DNA of 64,000 nucleotides, taken from NCBI GenBank assembly GCA_910579525.1, contig CAJTUK010000005.1, positions 135,133 through 199,132 of the forward strand. The letters run 5' to 3'. Below are positions 7,925 to 15,888 of the stretch, piece after piece; the first letter of the stretch is position 1, and every line of letters starts with the position of its first letter. The DNA comes from an uncultured Christensenella sp. (GTDB lineage: Bacteria; Bacillota; Clostridia; Christensenellales; Borkfalkiaceae). Under the pieces are notes generated by a model. The model searched no databases, was not told where the DNA came from, and saw only the letters and a list, made by a program, of their open reading frames with translations. Both the position numbers and the translations under genes were made by a program.

Positions 7925-8448
7925 AGGCGGTTGAAGAGCTGCTTTCCGCTCTCGGGCAGGACGCCTCGCGCGAGGGCTTAAAAGACACTCCGCGCAGGGT
8001 TGCAGACGCCTATGCGGAACTCTTGTCCGGCGACGGCAAAACTGCGGAAGAATATCTTTCGCGCACGTTCGAAGCCGATTGCGGCGATATAGTCGTGGAA
8101 AAGGACATCTGGTTTTCTTCTACGTGCGAACACCATTTAATGCCCTTTTTCGGCAAAATCGCAATAGCGTATATTCCCGACGGCAAAGTGGTGGGGCTGT
8201 CCAAACTCGCCCGCACCGTAGACGTTTTTGCAAAACGGCTCCAACTGCAAGAGAGGCTCACCCGCCAGATTGCGGAAGAGATTATGCGCTGTTTAAAGCC
8301 CAAGGGCGTGTTCGTTATCTGTCAGGCGGAACACACCTGCATGACCTGCCGCGGCGTAAAAAAGGCGGGCAGCGTCACGTTTTCGAGTTGCGCCCTCGGC
8401 GAGTTCGACGGCGAAAGAAAAAAAGAAGTTCTGGAACTTATAAAATGA
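7903..8448 (+). CDS. folE: GTP cyclohydrolase I
   Basis: FolE converts GTP to 7,8-dihydroneopterin triphosphate, the first step of folate synthesis. The 181-residue product has the family blocks GLKDTPRRVADAY, FSSTCEHHLMPF (Cys and His of the zinc site), GKIAIAYIPDGKVVGLSKLAR, LQERLTRQIAEEI and EAEHTCMTCRGV (second zinc Cys). I take the TTG at 7903 as start: GGAGG at 7891-7895 is ideally spaced, and the resulting N-terminus LDRERVIKAVEELL fits the family. The frame is open further upstream only inside folC. The stop overlaps the folP start (ATGA at 8445-8448), implying translational coupling. Confidence 0.95.
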   Translation: MDRERVIKAVEELLSALGQDASREGLKDTPRRVADAYAELLSGDGKTAEEYLSRTFEADCGDIVVEKDIWFSSTCEHHLMPFFGKIAIAYIPDGKVVGLSKLARTVDVFAKRLQLQERLTRQIAEEIMRCLKPKGVFVICQAEHTCMTCRGVKKAGSVTFSSCALGEFDGERKKEVLELIK

Positions 8449-9239
8449 AAATAGGCAACGCTGAATTCAAAGACTACACTTACGTAATGGCTATAATAAA
8501 CCTCACGCCCGACAGTTTCTGGAAAGAGAGCCGCAAAACCTGCGACGAGGCGCTTTTCGCCGTAGAAAAGGCAATAAACGAAGGCGCCTCCATAATAGAT
8601 TTGGGCGCACAGTCCACCCGTCCCGGCTATACCGAGGTTAGCGCGGAAGAAGAAATTTCCCGTTTCGAACGCCCGCTCATGCTCGTCAAAGAAAGGTTCG
8701 ATATTCCCGTGTCGCTCGATACTTACTTTGCCGAGAGCGCAAAGATTGCGCTTGCCGCCGGCGCCGATATGATAAACGATATTTGGGGCTTGTCGCTCGG
8801 CAACGGAATGGCTGAAGCGGTCGCAAAACGCGGCGCGTCAGTCTGCATAATGCACAACTCCAAAACTCCTTTGCAAGGGGATATATGGGGGTCAATTACA
8901 AATTTCCTCGAAAAAAGCGTTCAAACCGCACTTTCCGCGGGCATAGATAAAGACAAAATAGTTTTAGACGGAGGCATAGGTTTTGCAAAGAACAAAGAGC
9001 AGAATCACGAACTGTTAAACGGTTACGAGCGCCTTTTGCCCCTCGGATATCCCTTACTTTTGGGCGCCAGCCGCAAATCGATGTTCGGCGGCAACGTTGA
9101 GGACAGGCTCCCCCAAACGCTCGAAAGCACCCGCCTTGCGGCAAAAAAAGGCGTGCTATTCGTCCGCGTGCACGACGTAAAGGAAAACGTTGCGGCAATT
9201 CGTGAAACATACGACGTTATTCGGGGTAAAAGAAAGTGA
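8445..9239 (+). CDS. folP: Dihydropteroate synthase
   Basis: FolP condenses 6-hydroxymethyl-dihydropterin pyrophosphate with p-aminobenzoate. The 264-residue TIM-barrel protein has the signature MAIINLTPDSF, the block GASIIDLGAQSTRPG, SLDTYFAESAKIALAAGADMINDIWG, the ILDGGIGFAKN-type phosphate-binding segment (here IVLDGGIGFAKNKEQN) and LLLGASRKSMF with the conserved Lys/Ser pair. The ATG at 8445 overlaps the folE TGA; the frame is open upstream, but that belongs to folE. The variable loop after the signature is WKESRKTCDEAL rather than the usual SDGG type, so the p-aminobenzoate/sulfonamide-site loop is unusual. The 3' end overlaps folBK by GTGA. Confidence 0.93.
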   Translation: MKIGNAEFKDYTYVMAIINLTPDSFWKESRKTCDEALFAVEKAINEGASIIDLGAQSTRPGYTEVSAEEEISRFERPLMLVKERFDIPVSLDTYFAESAKIALAAGADMINDIWGLSLGNGMAEAVAKRGASVCIMHNSKTPLQGDIWGSITNFLEKSVQTALSAGIDKDKIVLDGGIGFAKNKEQNHELLNGYERLLPLGYPLLLGASRKSMFGGNVEDRLPQTLESTRLAAKKGVLFVRVHDVKENVAAIRETYDVIRGKRK

Positions 9240-10030
9240 ACGCAATAAAGATTCGCGGTCTCGAAATCTCCGCACGGCACGGCGTCAATCCGGAAGAAAA
9301 GGTTTCTCCGCAACCCTTTGTGTTCGACGCCGATATTTACAAAGACTTTTTTTCCGCATATAAAAACGATGACTTGTCCGCAACCGTCAACTATTCCAAG
9401 GCGTGCACACTAATAGCCGCCGTCGCGCTCGAAAACAGCTTCGATTTGATCGAAACTCTGGCATATACCTGCGCCAACGCGCTCATAAAGGAATTTTCTG
9501 CTGATAAAGTCTCGCTCACCGTCTGGAAGCCGCGCGCCCCCGTAAAACTCAAATTTTCAAACCTCGGGGCAACGGTGGAAGTCGAACGCGTAACCTCTTA
9601 CCTCTCGCTCGGTTCGTCGCAGGGGGACAGGGAGGCGTATATAAAAAAGGCGTTAAACCTTCTTGATAAAACGGAGGGTATAACCGTTAAAAAGATCTCT
9701 TCGTTTATAGACACGGAGCCGTACGGCGGAGTGGCGGAAAACAGATTCCTGAACTGTGCGGCGGAAATAGAAACTTATCTCCCCCCGCTCGCGTTACTTT
9801 CTGAAATCCACCGTATAGAGGCGGAGTGCGGCAGGGTGAGAACAAAGCGCTGGGCGGACCGCACGCTTGATATAGATATTATTTTCTACGGCGGCAGGGT
9901 GCTGAATCTCCCCGAGCTCACCGTTCCGCACCCCGAATACGCAAAACGCGGGTTCGTGCTCGTGCCTTTAAAAGAAATCGCCCCCGCCTTCGTTTGCCCG
10001 CTTACCCGCAAAAGAATAAGCGATATGTAA
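9236..10030 (+). CDS. folBK: Bifunctional dihydroneopterin aldolase / HPPK
   Basis: Residues 1 to about 118 are FolB: IKIRGLEISARHGVNPEEKV with the conserved HGV.PEE motif, then NYSKACTLIAA and LIETLAYTCANALI. Residues about 122-264 are FolK: LSLGSSQGDREAYIKKAL, VKKISSFIDTEPYGGV.ENRFLNCAAEI, then EAECGR.R..RWADRTLDIDIIFYGG with the Mg-binding DxD, and LTVPHPEYAKRGFVLVPLKEIAP. The fusion supplies two consecutive steps between dihydroneopterin and the folP substrate. GTG at 9236 overlaps the folP stop, so all four genes are coupled. No obvious terminator follows immediately. Confidence 0.93.
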   Translation: MNAIKIRGLEISARHGVNPEEKVSPQPFVFDADIYKDFFSAYKNDDLSATVNYSKACTLIAAVALENSFDLIETLAYTCANALIKEFSADKVSLTVWKPRAPVKLKFSNLGATVEVERVTSYLSLGSSQGDREAYIKKALNLLDKTEGITVKKISSFIDTEPYGGVAENRFLNCAAEIETYLPPLALLSEIHRIEAECGRVRTKRWADRTLDIDIIFYGGRVLNLPELTVPHPEYAKRGFVLVPLKEIAPAFVCPLTRKRISDM

Positions 10031-10108
10031 AATGTTCACACGGGCAAAACAGCCGCGTCGGTTTTTTCAAAATCATTGTGCAAACTGCACAAAATTTTTT
10101 AAAAAATA

Positions 10109-10137
10109 TATACAAACGATAAATAATGTGATATAAT
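10109..10137 (+). promoter_or_regulatory. Promoter of the ppx/gppA gene
   Basis: TATACA (10109-10114), 17-nt spacer, extended -10 TGA-TATAAT (TATAAT at 10132-10137). Confidence 0.6.
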
Positions 10138-10149
10138 CGCTAACTGTAA

Positions 10150-10182
10150 AAGTGTTATTTTCACTTGCGCTTAAAAAGCGCA
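10150..10182 (+). promoter_or_regulatory. Double hairpin in the ppx/gppA leader
   Basis: AAGTG/CACTT (10150-10166) abuts TGCGCTT/AAGCGCA (10166-10182), immediately before the Shine-Dalgarno AGAGG. The first stem is weak. It has the same two-adjacent-hairpin layout as the leaders at 2486, 17554 and 43389. Confidence 0.45.
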
Positions 10183-10195
10183 GAGAGGTGTGATT

Positions 10196-11710
10196 TTGGA
10201 AAAGATTGGCATAATTGATTTGGGCTCCAATTCGGCAAGGCTGGTAATAGTAAATCTCTTCGAAGACGGCTACTTTATGGTAGTGGACGAGCTTAAAGAG
10301 AGCGTGCGTCTCGGTCAGGATATGGAGCGCGACGGGTTCTTAAAACCCGCCCGCGTAGCAGAAACAATCAAAACTTTAAAAATGTTCCGCAAGCTCTGCG
10401 ATTCCAGCGGCGTAACGCGCATTATCGCCGTTGCAACCGAGGCGGTGCGCAGGGCTAAAAACCAGCGCAGTTTCCTTGACGAAATTCAGGCGACCTGCGG
10501 AATTAAAATCCGCGTGCTCACCGCCGAAGAAGAAGCGGTGCTCGTTTACCGCGGCGTAATAAACACTATGGACGTGCCCAAGGGCATCGTGCTCGAAATA
10601 GGCGGCGGCTCCACAAAAATAGTCTATTACAACCGCAGGAATATGCTCAACTACGTAACCCTCCCGTTCGGCGCGGTTACGCTTACCGGTCTGTTCTCCG
10701 GCGACGGCTTAAAGCCTGAAGAGCAGGCGGCAAAAATAGAAGAGTTCTTCACAAAACAGCTCGAGGGAGTCGAGTGGCTCAAAGAGGTGGATCATGACGT
10801 TCAGATGATAGGCTGCGGCGGTTCCTTCCGTAACCTTTTCAAAATTACCAAAATGGTGCATAAATATCCTCTGGACACCGTGCACAACTATAAGATGCAG
10901 GTTGAGGACTTTACGCCCGTATACGATATGATTAAGGTTCTCGACCTCGACAAAAAGAAAAAGATAAAGGGGCTGTCTACCGAACGCGCGGATATTCTCC
11001 CCGCGGCTCTCGCGGTAATCAAATCGTTTACAGACTATATGCACGTAGAACAGTTTATTTTCTCCGGCTCCGGTCTGCGCGAAGGAATTATGTTCAATCA
11101 GGCGCTCCCCATGACGGTGGAAAAGCCCATTGCCGACGTGTTGAACTATTCGCTCACAACGCTCGTAAAATACTACGGTTGCGAAGAAAAGCACGTGGAA
11201 CACGTAGTGAATTTGAGCATACAGCTCTTCAAGCAACTGCGCGTTTTACACAAATTCCCCCGTCAGTATCTCAAAATTTTAAAGGTCGCCGCAATGCTTC
11301 ACGACTGCGGCATGCGCATGAAATACTACAACCATCAGCGCCACAGCTGGTATATGATTTTAAACTCCACGCTGTACGGCGTCAGCCACAGGGATATAGT
11401 TCTCGCCGCGTTTACGGCTTGTTGCCATAAAAAAGAGGATATTAACGCCTACGACTGGGCAAGATACCGCGACGTCGTTTCCGAAGACGACCTCGAAGTA
11501 GTCAAAAAACTCGGCGTTATGCTCCGCATAGCCGAAAGTTTGGACCGTGCCGGCGCAGGTACCATCAAGAGCATAAACTGCGATATTCTGGGCGATTCGG
11601 TAATCATGAAAACCGAAGTCGAGGGCGACGCCTCTCTCGAAATCAAAAACGCCATGGCAGCTTCAACCGAGTTCAGAAAGTCCTTCCATAAAAATCTGGA
11701 AATTTTATAA
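10196..11710 (+). CDS. ppx: Ppx/GppA family exopolyphosphatase with HD domain
   Basis: The N-terminal 300 residues are an ASKHA-fold Ppx/GppA domain: KIGIIDLGSNSARLVIV (phosphate loop 1), VATEAVRRAKN, LEIGGGSTKIVYY (phosphate loop 2) and ALPAALAVIK-like helices. The C-terminal 180 residues carry an HD-type helical domain with AAMLHDCGMRMKYYNHQRHSWYMI, as in long-form Ppx proteins. The product should hydrolyse polyphosphate or pppGpp in the cytosol; which substrate cannot be told. I start at TTG 10196 because AGAGG (10183-10187) is then 8 nt away; the GTG at 10190 is in frame but too close to the site. Confidence 0.9.
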   Translation: MEKIGIIDLGSNSARLVIVNLFEDGYFMVVDELKESVRLGQDMERDGFLKPARVAETIKTLKMFRKLCDSSGVTRIIAVATEAVRRAKNQRSFLDEIQATCGIKIRVLTAEEEAVLVYRGVINTMDVPKGIVLEIGGGSTKIVYYNRRNMLNYVTLPFGAVTLTGLFSGDGLKPEEQAAKIEEFFTKQLEGVEWLKEVDHDVQMIGCGGSFRNLFKITKMVHKYPLDTVHNYKMQVEDFTPVYDMIKVLDLDKKKKIKGLSTERADILPAALAVIKSFTDYMHVEQFIFSGSGLREGIMFNQALPMTVEKPIADVLNYSLTTLVKYYGCEEKHVEHVVNLSIQLFKQLRVLHKFPRQYLKILKVAAMLHDCGMRMKYYNHQRHSWYMILNSTLYGVSHRDIVLAAFTACCHKKEDINAYDWARYRDVVSEDDLEVVKKLGVMLRIAESLDRAGAGTIKSINCDILGDSVIMKTEVEGDASLEIKNAMAASTEFRKSFHKNLEIL

Positions 11711-11757
11711 TTTGTTTTCTGCAACGTTTCGGCGGCATAGCCCGCGCAATAAAATCC

Positions 11758-11790
11758 GCACGCCCCGTTTCGGGGCGTTAGTTTTAATTT
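11758..11790 (+). terminator. Intrinsic terminator
   Basis: ACGCCCCG/CGGGGCGT hairpin with TTT loop, then a T-rich tract. It lies between ppx and maf. Confidence 0.8.
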
Positions 11791-11796
11791 TTACAT

Positions 11797-12354
11797 ATGA
11801 GATACATACTCGCCAGCGCCTCTCCGCGCAGAAAAGAGCTTCTGGCTCATATTCTGCCGTCGTTCGAGGCAATCCCCTCCAACGAGGAAGAAAAAGTCAA
11901 TATTTCGCTGTTTCCGGAGCAGATGGCTTGCGCCCTCGCTGAAAATAAGTGTTCCTCGGTGTTCGCCCGCAATCCGCAAGCAACGGTCATCGGTTGCGAC
12001 ACTATCGTGGTGTTCGGCGGTCAGGTTTTAGGCAAACCCAAAGACGCGCAAGACGCCCGCAACACGCTTAAAAGGCTTTCCGGCAAAACGCACTACGTCA
12101 TAACCGGCGTGTGCGTGCAAAACAAATATAAAAAACTCGTAGACTTCGATAAAACCGAAGTCAAATTCGACGTCCTTTCGGAAGAATTCATAAATTCCTA
12201 CGTCGCAAGCGGTTCGCCTATGGATAAGGCGGGCAGCTACGGCATACAGGACGGCGGGCTAGTAAAAGAATACTACGGCAGCTATACCAACGTAATGGGG
12301 TTGCCCGTCACACTTACGAAAAAACTTCTCGACGGAGTTAAAATCGACGTATGA
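11797..12354 (+). CDS. maf: Maf/YhdE-family nucleotide pyrophosphatase
   Basis: Maf proteins hydrolyse non-canonical or pyrimidine nucleoside triphosphates (dTTP/UTP and modified forms) to monophosphates. The 185-residue sequence opens with ILASASPRRKELL, the family signature, and continues with VIGCDTIVVFGGQVLGKPKDAQDA (catalytic Asp), LKRLSGKTHYVITGVCV and DKAGSYGIQDGG. Its ATG lies just after a terminator, with no strong Shine-Dalgarno site. The stop overlaps the start of the MreB-like gene by 4 nt, and maf next to mreB is the classic arrangement in Firmicutes, supporting both calls. Confidence 0.93.
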   Translation: MRYILASASPRRKELLAHILPSFEAIPSNEEEKVNISLFPEQMACALAENKCSSVFARNPQATVIGCDTIVVFGGQVLGKPKDAQDARNTLKRLSGKTHYVITGVCVQNKYKKLVDFDKTEVKFDVLSEEFINSYVASGSPMDKAGSYGIQDGGLVKEYYGSYTNVMGLPVTLTKKLLDGVKIDV

Positions 12355-13364
12355 AGAGAATATCAATAGATTTCGGCGCGCAGACTACAAAAATTTATAT
12401 GTACGGTTGCGGGGTGGTGCTCATGGAAGCCACCTGTATAGCCGTGGAAAAATTTCAGGACGGCGGCGAAACGGTGCTTTCGGTAAAATCCTGCGGCGAC
12501 AGGGCGCGCGCGCTTTCGGGCAGAGCGGCTTTAAACACCCGCATAATCAACCCCGTTTTCGAGGGCGATATCGTTTACGAAAACCTTGCCGCCGAACTTT
12601 TAAGCTACTTTCTCGAAAAAATAGAAATCACCCGCAAAAAGGCGCGCCGCACCGAGGCGGTGTTCATTCTGCCTTGCGGCGTCAAAGACGGTGTTAAAGA
12701 AAAGTACCGCCGCGTTGCCGAATCCTGCGGCATAGGCGCCGTATACTTTACGTTCACGCCGTTCGCCGCGGTGCTCGGTCACAACGTTTCAATTAACGAG
12801 AGCACGCCGATGTTCTCGCTCGATATCGGTCATTCCGTCACCAATATAGCCGCAATCTCGCAGGACGGTATAATCTCCGGTTTGAGCGTAAACCTCGGAG
12901 GCGGCAACATAGACGTCCATTTAATAGACGAACTCGCGGAAGAATTCAACCTCAAAATAGGCTCGCTCACCGCCGAAAAGCTCAAAAACACGGTAGGCAG
13001 TCTTTTGGAAGACGATAACAAAATAAACGTTGTGGAGGGGCGCGACGTCAAGAGCGGCTCGCCCGCCTCGGTCGCGGTCAACTCCTCGCAGATTTCCGGC
13101 GTTATAACCGCGTATGCGGATAAAATTTTAGAATACGTCGCTCTCGTGCTCTCAAAACTCCCCGCCGAAGTCGCCTCGGGAGTAATGCACGGCGGAATTT
13201 ACCTTTCCGGCGGACTCATCAAGCTCGACGGGCTCGCGGAATATATAGAAAATAAGCTCAATATCCGCGTCAACGTACCGGAGGAACCTCAACTCGCCTC
13301 CGTCATAGGCGGCGGCGCGATTATTGCAAACGATACCCTTTTAGACAGGTTTACAATCAATTAA
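12351..13364 (+). CDS. Divergent MreB-like actin-family protein
   Basis: This 337-residue ASKHA-fold protein shows degenerate versions of each MreB nucleotide motif: RISIDFGAQTTKIYMYG (phosphate 1), VFILPCGVKDGVKEKYR (cf. the VPSGIT block), MFSLDIGHSVTNIAAIS (phosphate 2), GGGNIDVHLIDEL (cf. GGDxMD), then GSLTAEKLKNTVGSL and YLSGGLIKLDGL (adenosine motif). It directly follows maf, the normal position of mreB, with a 4-nt overlap, but no mreC or mreD follows. It probably polymerises and directs cell-wall growth, or has drifted to a different actin-like role. The Gly-rich phosphate-2 motif lacks the usual GGGT, so nucleotide handling may differ. FtsA/PilM-like proteins are alternatives. Confidence 0.7.
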   Translation: MKRISIDFGAQTTKIYMYGCGVVLMEATCIAVEKFQDGGETVLSVKSCGDRARALSGRAALNTRIINPVFEGDIVYENLAAELLSYFLEKIEITRKKARRTEAVFILPCGVKDGVKEKYRRVAESCGIGAVYFTFTPFAAVLGHNVSINESTPMFSLDIGHSVTNIAAISQDGIISGLSVNLGGGNIDVHLIDELAEEFNLKIGSLTAEKLKNTVGSLLEDDNKINVVEGRDVKSGSPASVAVNSSQISGVITAYADKILEYVALVLSKLPAEVASGVMHGGIYLSGGLIKLDGLAEYIENKLNIRVNVPEEPQLASVIGGGAIIANDTLLDRFTIN

Positions 13365-13510
13365 ATTCAATAACAATATAAATTCGTCAATAAATCAATA
13401 CCCCCCTGCAAGCCGTGTAAAAATCAACAAAACACAGCGTTGCCCGCCTTACCGGTTGCCGCGACAATGTGCTTTTCGTCAATCGCGCTTGCCGCATAAA
13501 ATAAACCGTC
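13365..13510. other. Gene-free stretch between mreB-like gene and terminator
   Basis: I see no convincing gene here. A 74-codon frame on the minus strand covers 13387-13611 but has no ribosome-binding site and crosses the terminator. An uncharacterised small RNA ending at the terminator at 13511 is possible but not supported by a recognised structure. Confidence 0.4.
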
Positions 13511-13547
13511 CGCCCCCCGCGCAAAACACGCGCGCGGGGCGTTTTTT
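13511..13547 (+). terminator. Intrinsic terminator
   Basis: A GC-rich stem (CGCCCC...CGCGC / GCGCG...GGGGCG) is followed by GTTTTTTG. It closes the maf-mreB-like transcript about 150 nt after the stop. Confidence 0.75.
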
Positions 13548-13637
13548 GCGCTTCCGAAATTTTTAACGGATAAAAAGCGCGGCGGAATATAAGTTTTTCA
13601 CGCCGCAACATTTTACCTTGATTTCACCCGCTTTTCC

Positions 13638-13687
13638 TTGATTATTGCGGCAAAATCTAATATAATTAATTTGATTAATCAAATTAA
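13638..13687 (+). promoter_or_regulatory. lepA promoter with 22-nt perfect palindrome at the transcription start
   Basis: TTGATT (13638-13643), 17-nt spacer, TATAAT (13661-13666). A perfect palindrome of 22 nt (13666-13687; arm TTAATTTGATT) starts at the last base of the -10 and covers the expected +1. It is a good operator candidate, or a 5'-end RNA hairpin. Confidence 0.7.
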
Positions 13688-13696
13688 GAGAGAACT

Positions 13697-15502
13697 ATGG
13701 GCAATAAAACCAATAAGCGCAATTTCTGCATAATAGCGCACATAGATCACGGCAAATCCACCCTTGCGGACAGGCTTATGGAACGCACGGGTCAGGTTTC
13801 CGAAAGGGATATGGAAGCGCAGCTGCTCGACTCAATGGATATCGAGCGCGAGAGGGGCATAACAATAAAACTCACGCCCGTAAGAATGTTTTACAAGGCT
13901 AAAAACGGCGAGGAATACGAGTTCAACCTTATAGACACTCCGGGTCACGTAGACTTCACGTACGAAGTCTCGCGTTCTCTCGCCGCTTGCGAGGGCGCAA
14001 TACTCATAGTCGACGCGTCGCAGGGAGTGGAGGCGCAAACGCTTGCAAACGTCTACCTTGCGCTCGAAAACAATCTCGAAATCCTGCCCGTAATCAATAA
14101 AATCGACCTTCCTTCCGCCCGCCCCGACGAGGTGAAAAAGGAAATAGAAGAAGTGATAGGGCTCGACGCTTCCTGTGCCCCGCTCATTTCCGCAAAAGAG
14201 GGATTGGGCATAGACGACGTTCTCGAATCTATCGTTTCGACTTTTCCCGCTCCGTCGGGCGACGATTCCGCGCCCCTTAAAGCGCTCATATTCGACAGCT
14301 ATTACGATAACTACAAGGGCGTAATTTTATTCGTCCGCATAAAAGACGGCTCAATCAAAGCGGGCGATAAAATAAAAACCTTCCGCTCCGATAAAATTTA
14401 CGAGGTAGTCGAAACGGGCGTCTTCGCTCCCAACCTCTTGCCTAAAAACGGACTGTTCGCGGGCGACGTCGGCTATATCGCCGCGTCTATCAAATCCATT
14501 CAGGACGTAGCCGTGGGCGATACGGTAATCGATGCCGACCGCCCCGCCGCGGAGCCGCTCGACGGCTACAAGGCTGTTCAGCCCGTTGTGTTCTGCGGAA
14601 TTTACCCGCTCGACGGCAGTAAATTCAACGACTTAAAAGACGCTATCTTAAAACTGCAACTTAACGACGCCTCGCTCATTTTCGAACCGGACAGTTCTGT
14701 CGCGCTCGGCTTCGGCTTCCGTTGCGGCTTTTTGGGACTCTTGCATATGGAAATCATACAAGAGCGTATCGAGCGCGAGTTCGGGCTTGAAATTATCACC
14801 ACGGCTCCCTCGGTAAGCTACCGCGTAGTAAAAACCGACGGCGAAGAAATCTTCGTCGACAACCCCTCGCACCTGCCTCCCGTATCCGAAATAGAGCATA
14901 TGGAAGAACCCATAGTCAAGTGCGATATTTACTCCCCGCCCGACTATCTGGGGCAGATTATGGATCTGTGCCGCGAAAAGAGGGGAGTGTTCCTGCAAAT
15001 GACCTACCTCGACAAGAGCAGAGTGTGCCTCGAATACAATCTCCCCCTCAACGAAATAATCTTCGACTTTTTCGACAGCATAAAATCCCGCACCCGCGGC
15101 TACGCCAGCTTCGACTACGAACTCATAGGTTACGAAAGGAGCAAACTCGTCAAACTCGATATAATGCTCAACGGCGACGTGTGCGACGCGCTCTCCATGA
15201 TAGTGCACGAAGATTCGGCTTACGCCCGCGGCAGAACGCTTTGTGAAAATTTAAAAGAAGCAATCCCCCGCCAGCTCTTCGAGGTTCCCGTTCAGGCGGC
15301 AATAGGCGGCAAAATAATCGCGCGCGAAACGGTCAAAGCCGTGAGAAAGGACGTTTTGGCAAAGTGCTACGGCGGCGACATTACCCGCAAGAAAAAACTT
15401 CTGGAAAAGCAGAAGGAGGGCAAAAAGCGCATGCGCCAGATAGGCAACGTAGAAGTGCCGTCAGAGGTGTTTATGCAAATTCTCAAAACCAACAAAGACT
15501 AA
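13697..15502 (+). CDS. lepA: Elongation factor 4 (LepA) GTPase
   Basis: EF4 is a ribosome-associated translational GTPase that back-translocates or remodels stalled ribosomes. The 601-residue length is standard. G1 is AHIDHGKST, switch residues include ERERGITIK, G3 is DTPGHVDF, and G4 is NKIDLP. The C-terminal LepA-specific part is present (RCGFLGLLHMEIIQERIEREF; the end KKKLLEKQKEGKKRMRQIGNVEVPSEVF). It has its own promoter with a palindrome at the start site. hemW lies downstream as in many Firmicutes (lepA-hemW), here with a small MGMT-type gene in between. Confidence 0.97.
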   Translation: MGNKTNKRNFCIIAHIDHGKSTLADRLMERTGQVSERDMEAQLLDSMDIERERGITIKLTPVRMFYKAKNGEEYEFNLIDTPGHVDFTYEVSRSLAACEGAILIVDASQGVEAQTLANVYLALENNLEILPVINKIDLPSARPDEVKKEIEEVIGLDASCAPLISAKEGLGIDDVLESIVSTFPAPSGDDSAPLKALIFDSYYDNYKGVILFVRIKDGSIKAGDKIKTFRSDKIYEVVETGVFAPNLLPKNGLFAGDVGYIAASIKSIQDVAVGDTVIDADRPAAEPLDGYKAVQPVVFCGIYPLDGSKFNDLKDAILKLQLNDASLIFEPDSSVALGFGFRCGFLGLLHMEIIQERIEREFGLEIITTAPSVSYRVVKTDGEEIFVDNPSHLPPVSEIEHMEEPIVKCDIYSPPDYLGQIMDLCREKRGVFLQMTYLDKSRVCLEYNLPLNEIIFDFFDSIKSRTRGYASFDYELIGYERSKLVKLDIMLNGDVCDALSMIVHEDSAYARGRTLCENLKEAIPRQLFEVPVQAAIGGKIIARETVKAVRKDVLAKCYGGDITRKKKLLEKQKEGKKRMRQIGNVEVPSEVFMQILKTNKD

Positions 15503-15524
15503 CTTCCTCAATACGGTAAAATCT

Positions 15525-15830
15525 ATGAATTTTTTCGAAAGCGTATATAAAGTAGTCAAACAAATCCCCGCGGGCAAAGTCCTCTCTTACGGAGACGTAG
15601 CCCGCCTTGCGGGCAACCCAAAAATGTCCCGTCAGGTCGGCTGGGCGCTGCACGTCAACCCCGAGCAGGGCGTAATTCCCTGCCACAGAGTGGTATTTAA
15701 AGACGGCTCGCTCACCCGCAGCTTTGCCTTCGGCGGTATAGAAATCCAGCGCGCAATGCTCGTGGAAGAGGGGGTAGAGGTCTCGCGGGATTTTAAAATA
15801 GACATGAAAAAGTTCCGCTGGCAGGTTTAA
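15525..15830 (+). CDS. MGMT-family (alkyltransferase-type) protein, short form
   Basis: This 101-residue protein corresponds to the DNA-binding/active-site domain of O6-alkylguanine-DNA alkyltransferases: VVKQIPAGKVLSYGDVARLAGNP (helix-turn-helix region), the Arg-finger helix SRQVGWALHVNP, and the active-site motif IPCHRVV with the acceptor Cys at about residue 47. Proteins of this size are mostly alkyltransferase-like (ATL) proteins in which the Cys is Trp; here the Cys is kept, so real alkyl transfer is possible. It lies 22 nt after lepA and 58 nt before hemW. No Shine-Dalgarno site is visible. Confidence 0.88.
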   Translation: MNFFESVYKVVKQIPAGKVLSYGDVARLAGNPKMSRQVGWALHVNPEQGVIPCHRVVFKDGSLTRSFAFGGIEIQRAMLVEEGVEVSRDFKIDMKKFRWQV

Positions 15831-15888
15831 ATTACACGCATAACCGTATTCGGAGATTTTATATAAAAACGCAAGAAAGAGATTTTTT

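Noticed and set aside
13387..13611. 74-codon minus-strand frame in the maf/mreB-like to lepA gap
   Set aside because: It crosses a strong terminator hairpin and has no ribosome-binding site or recognisable motif.
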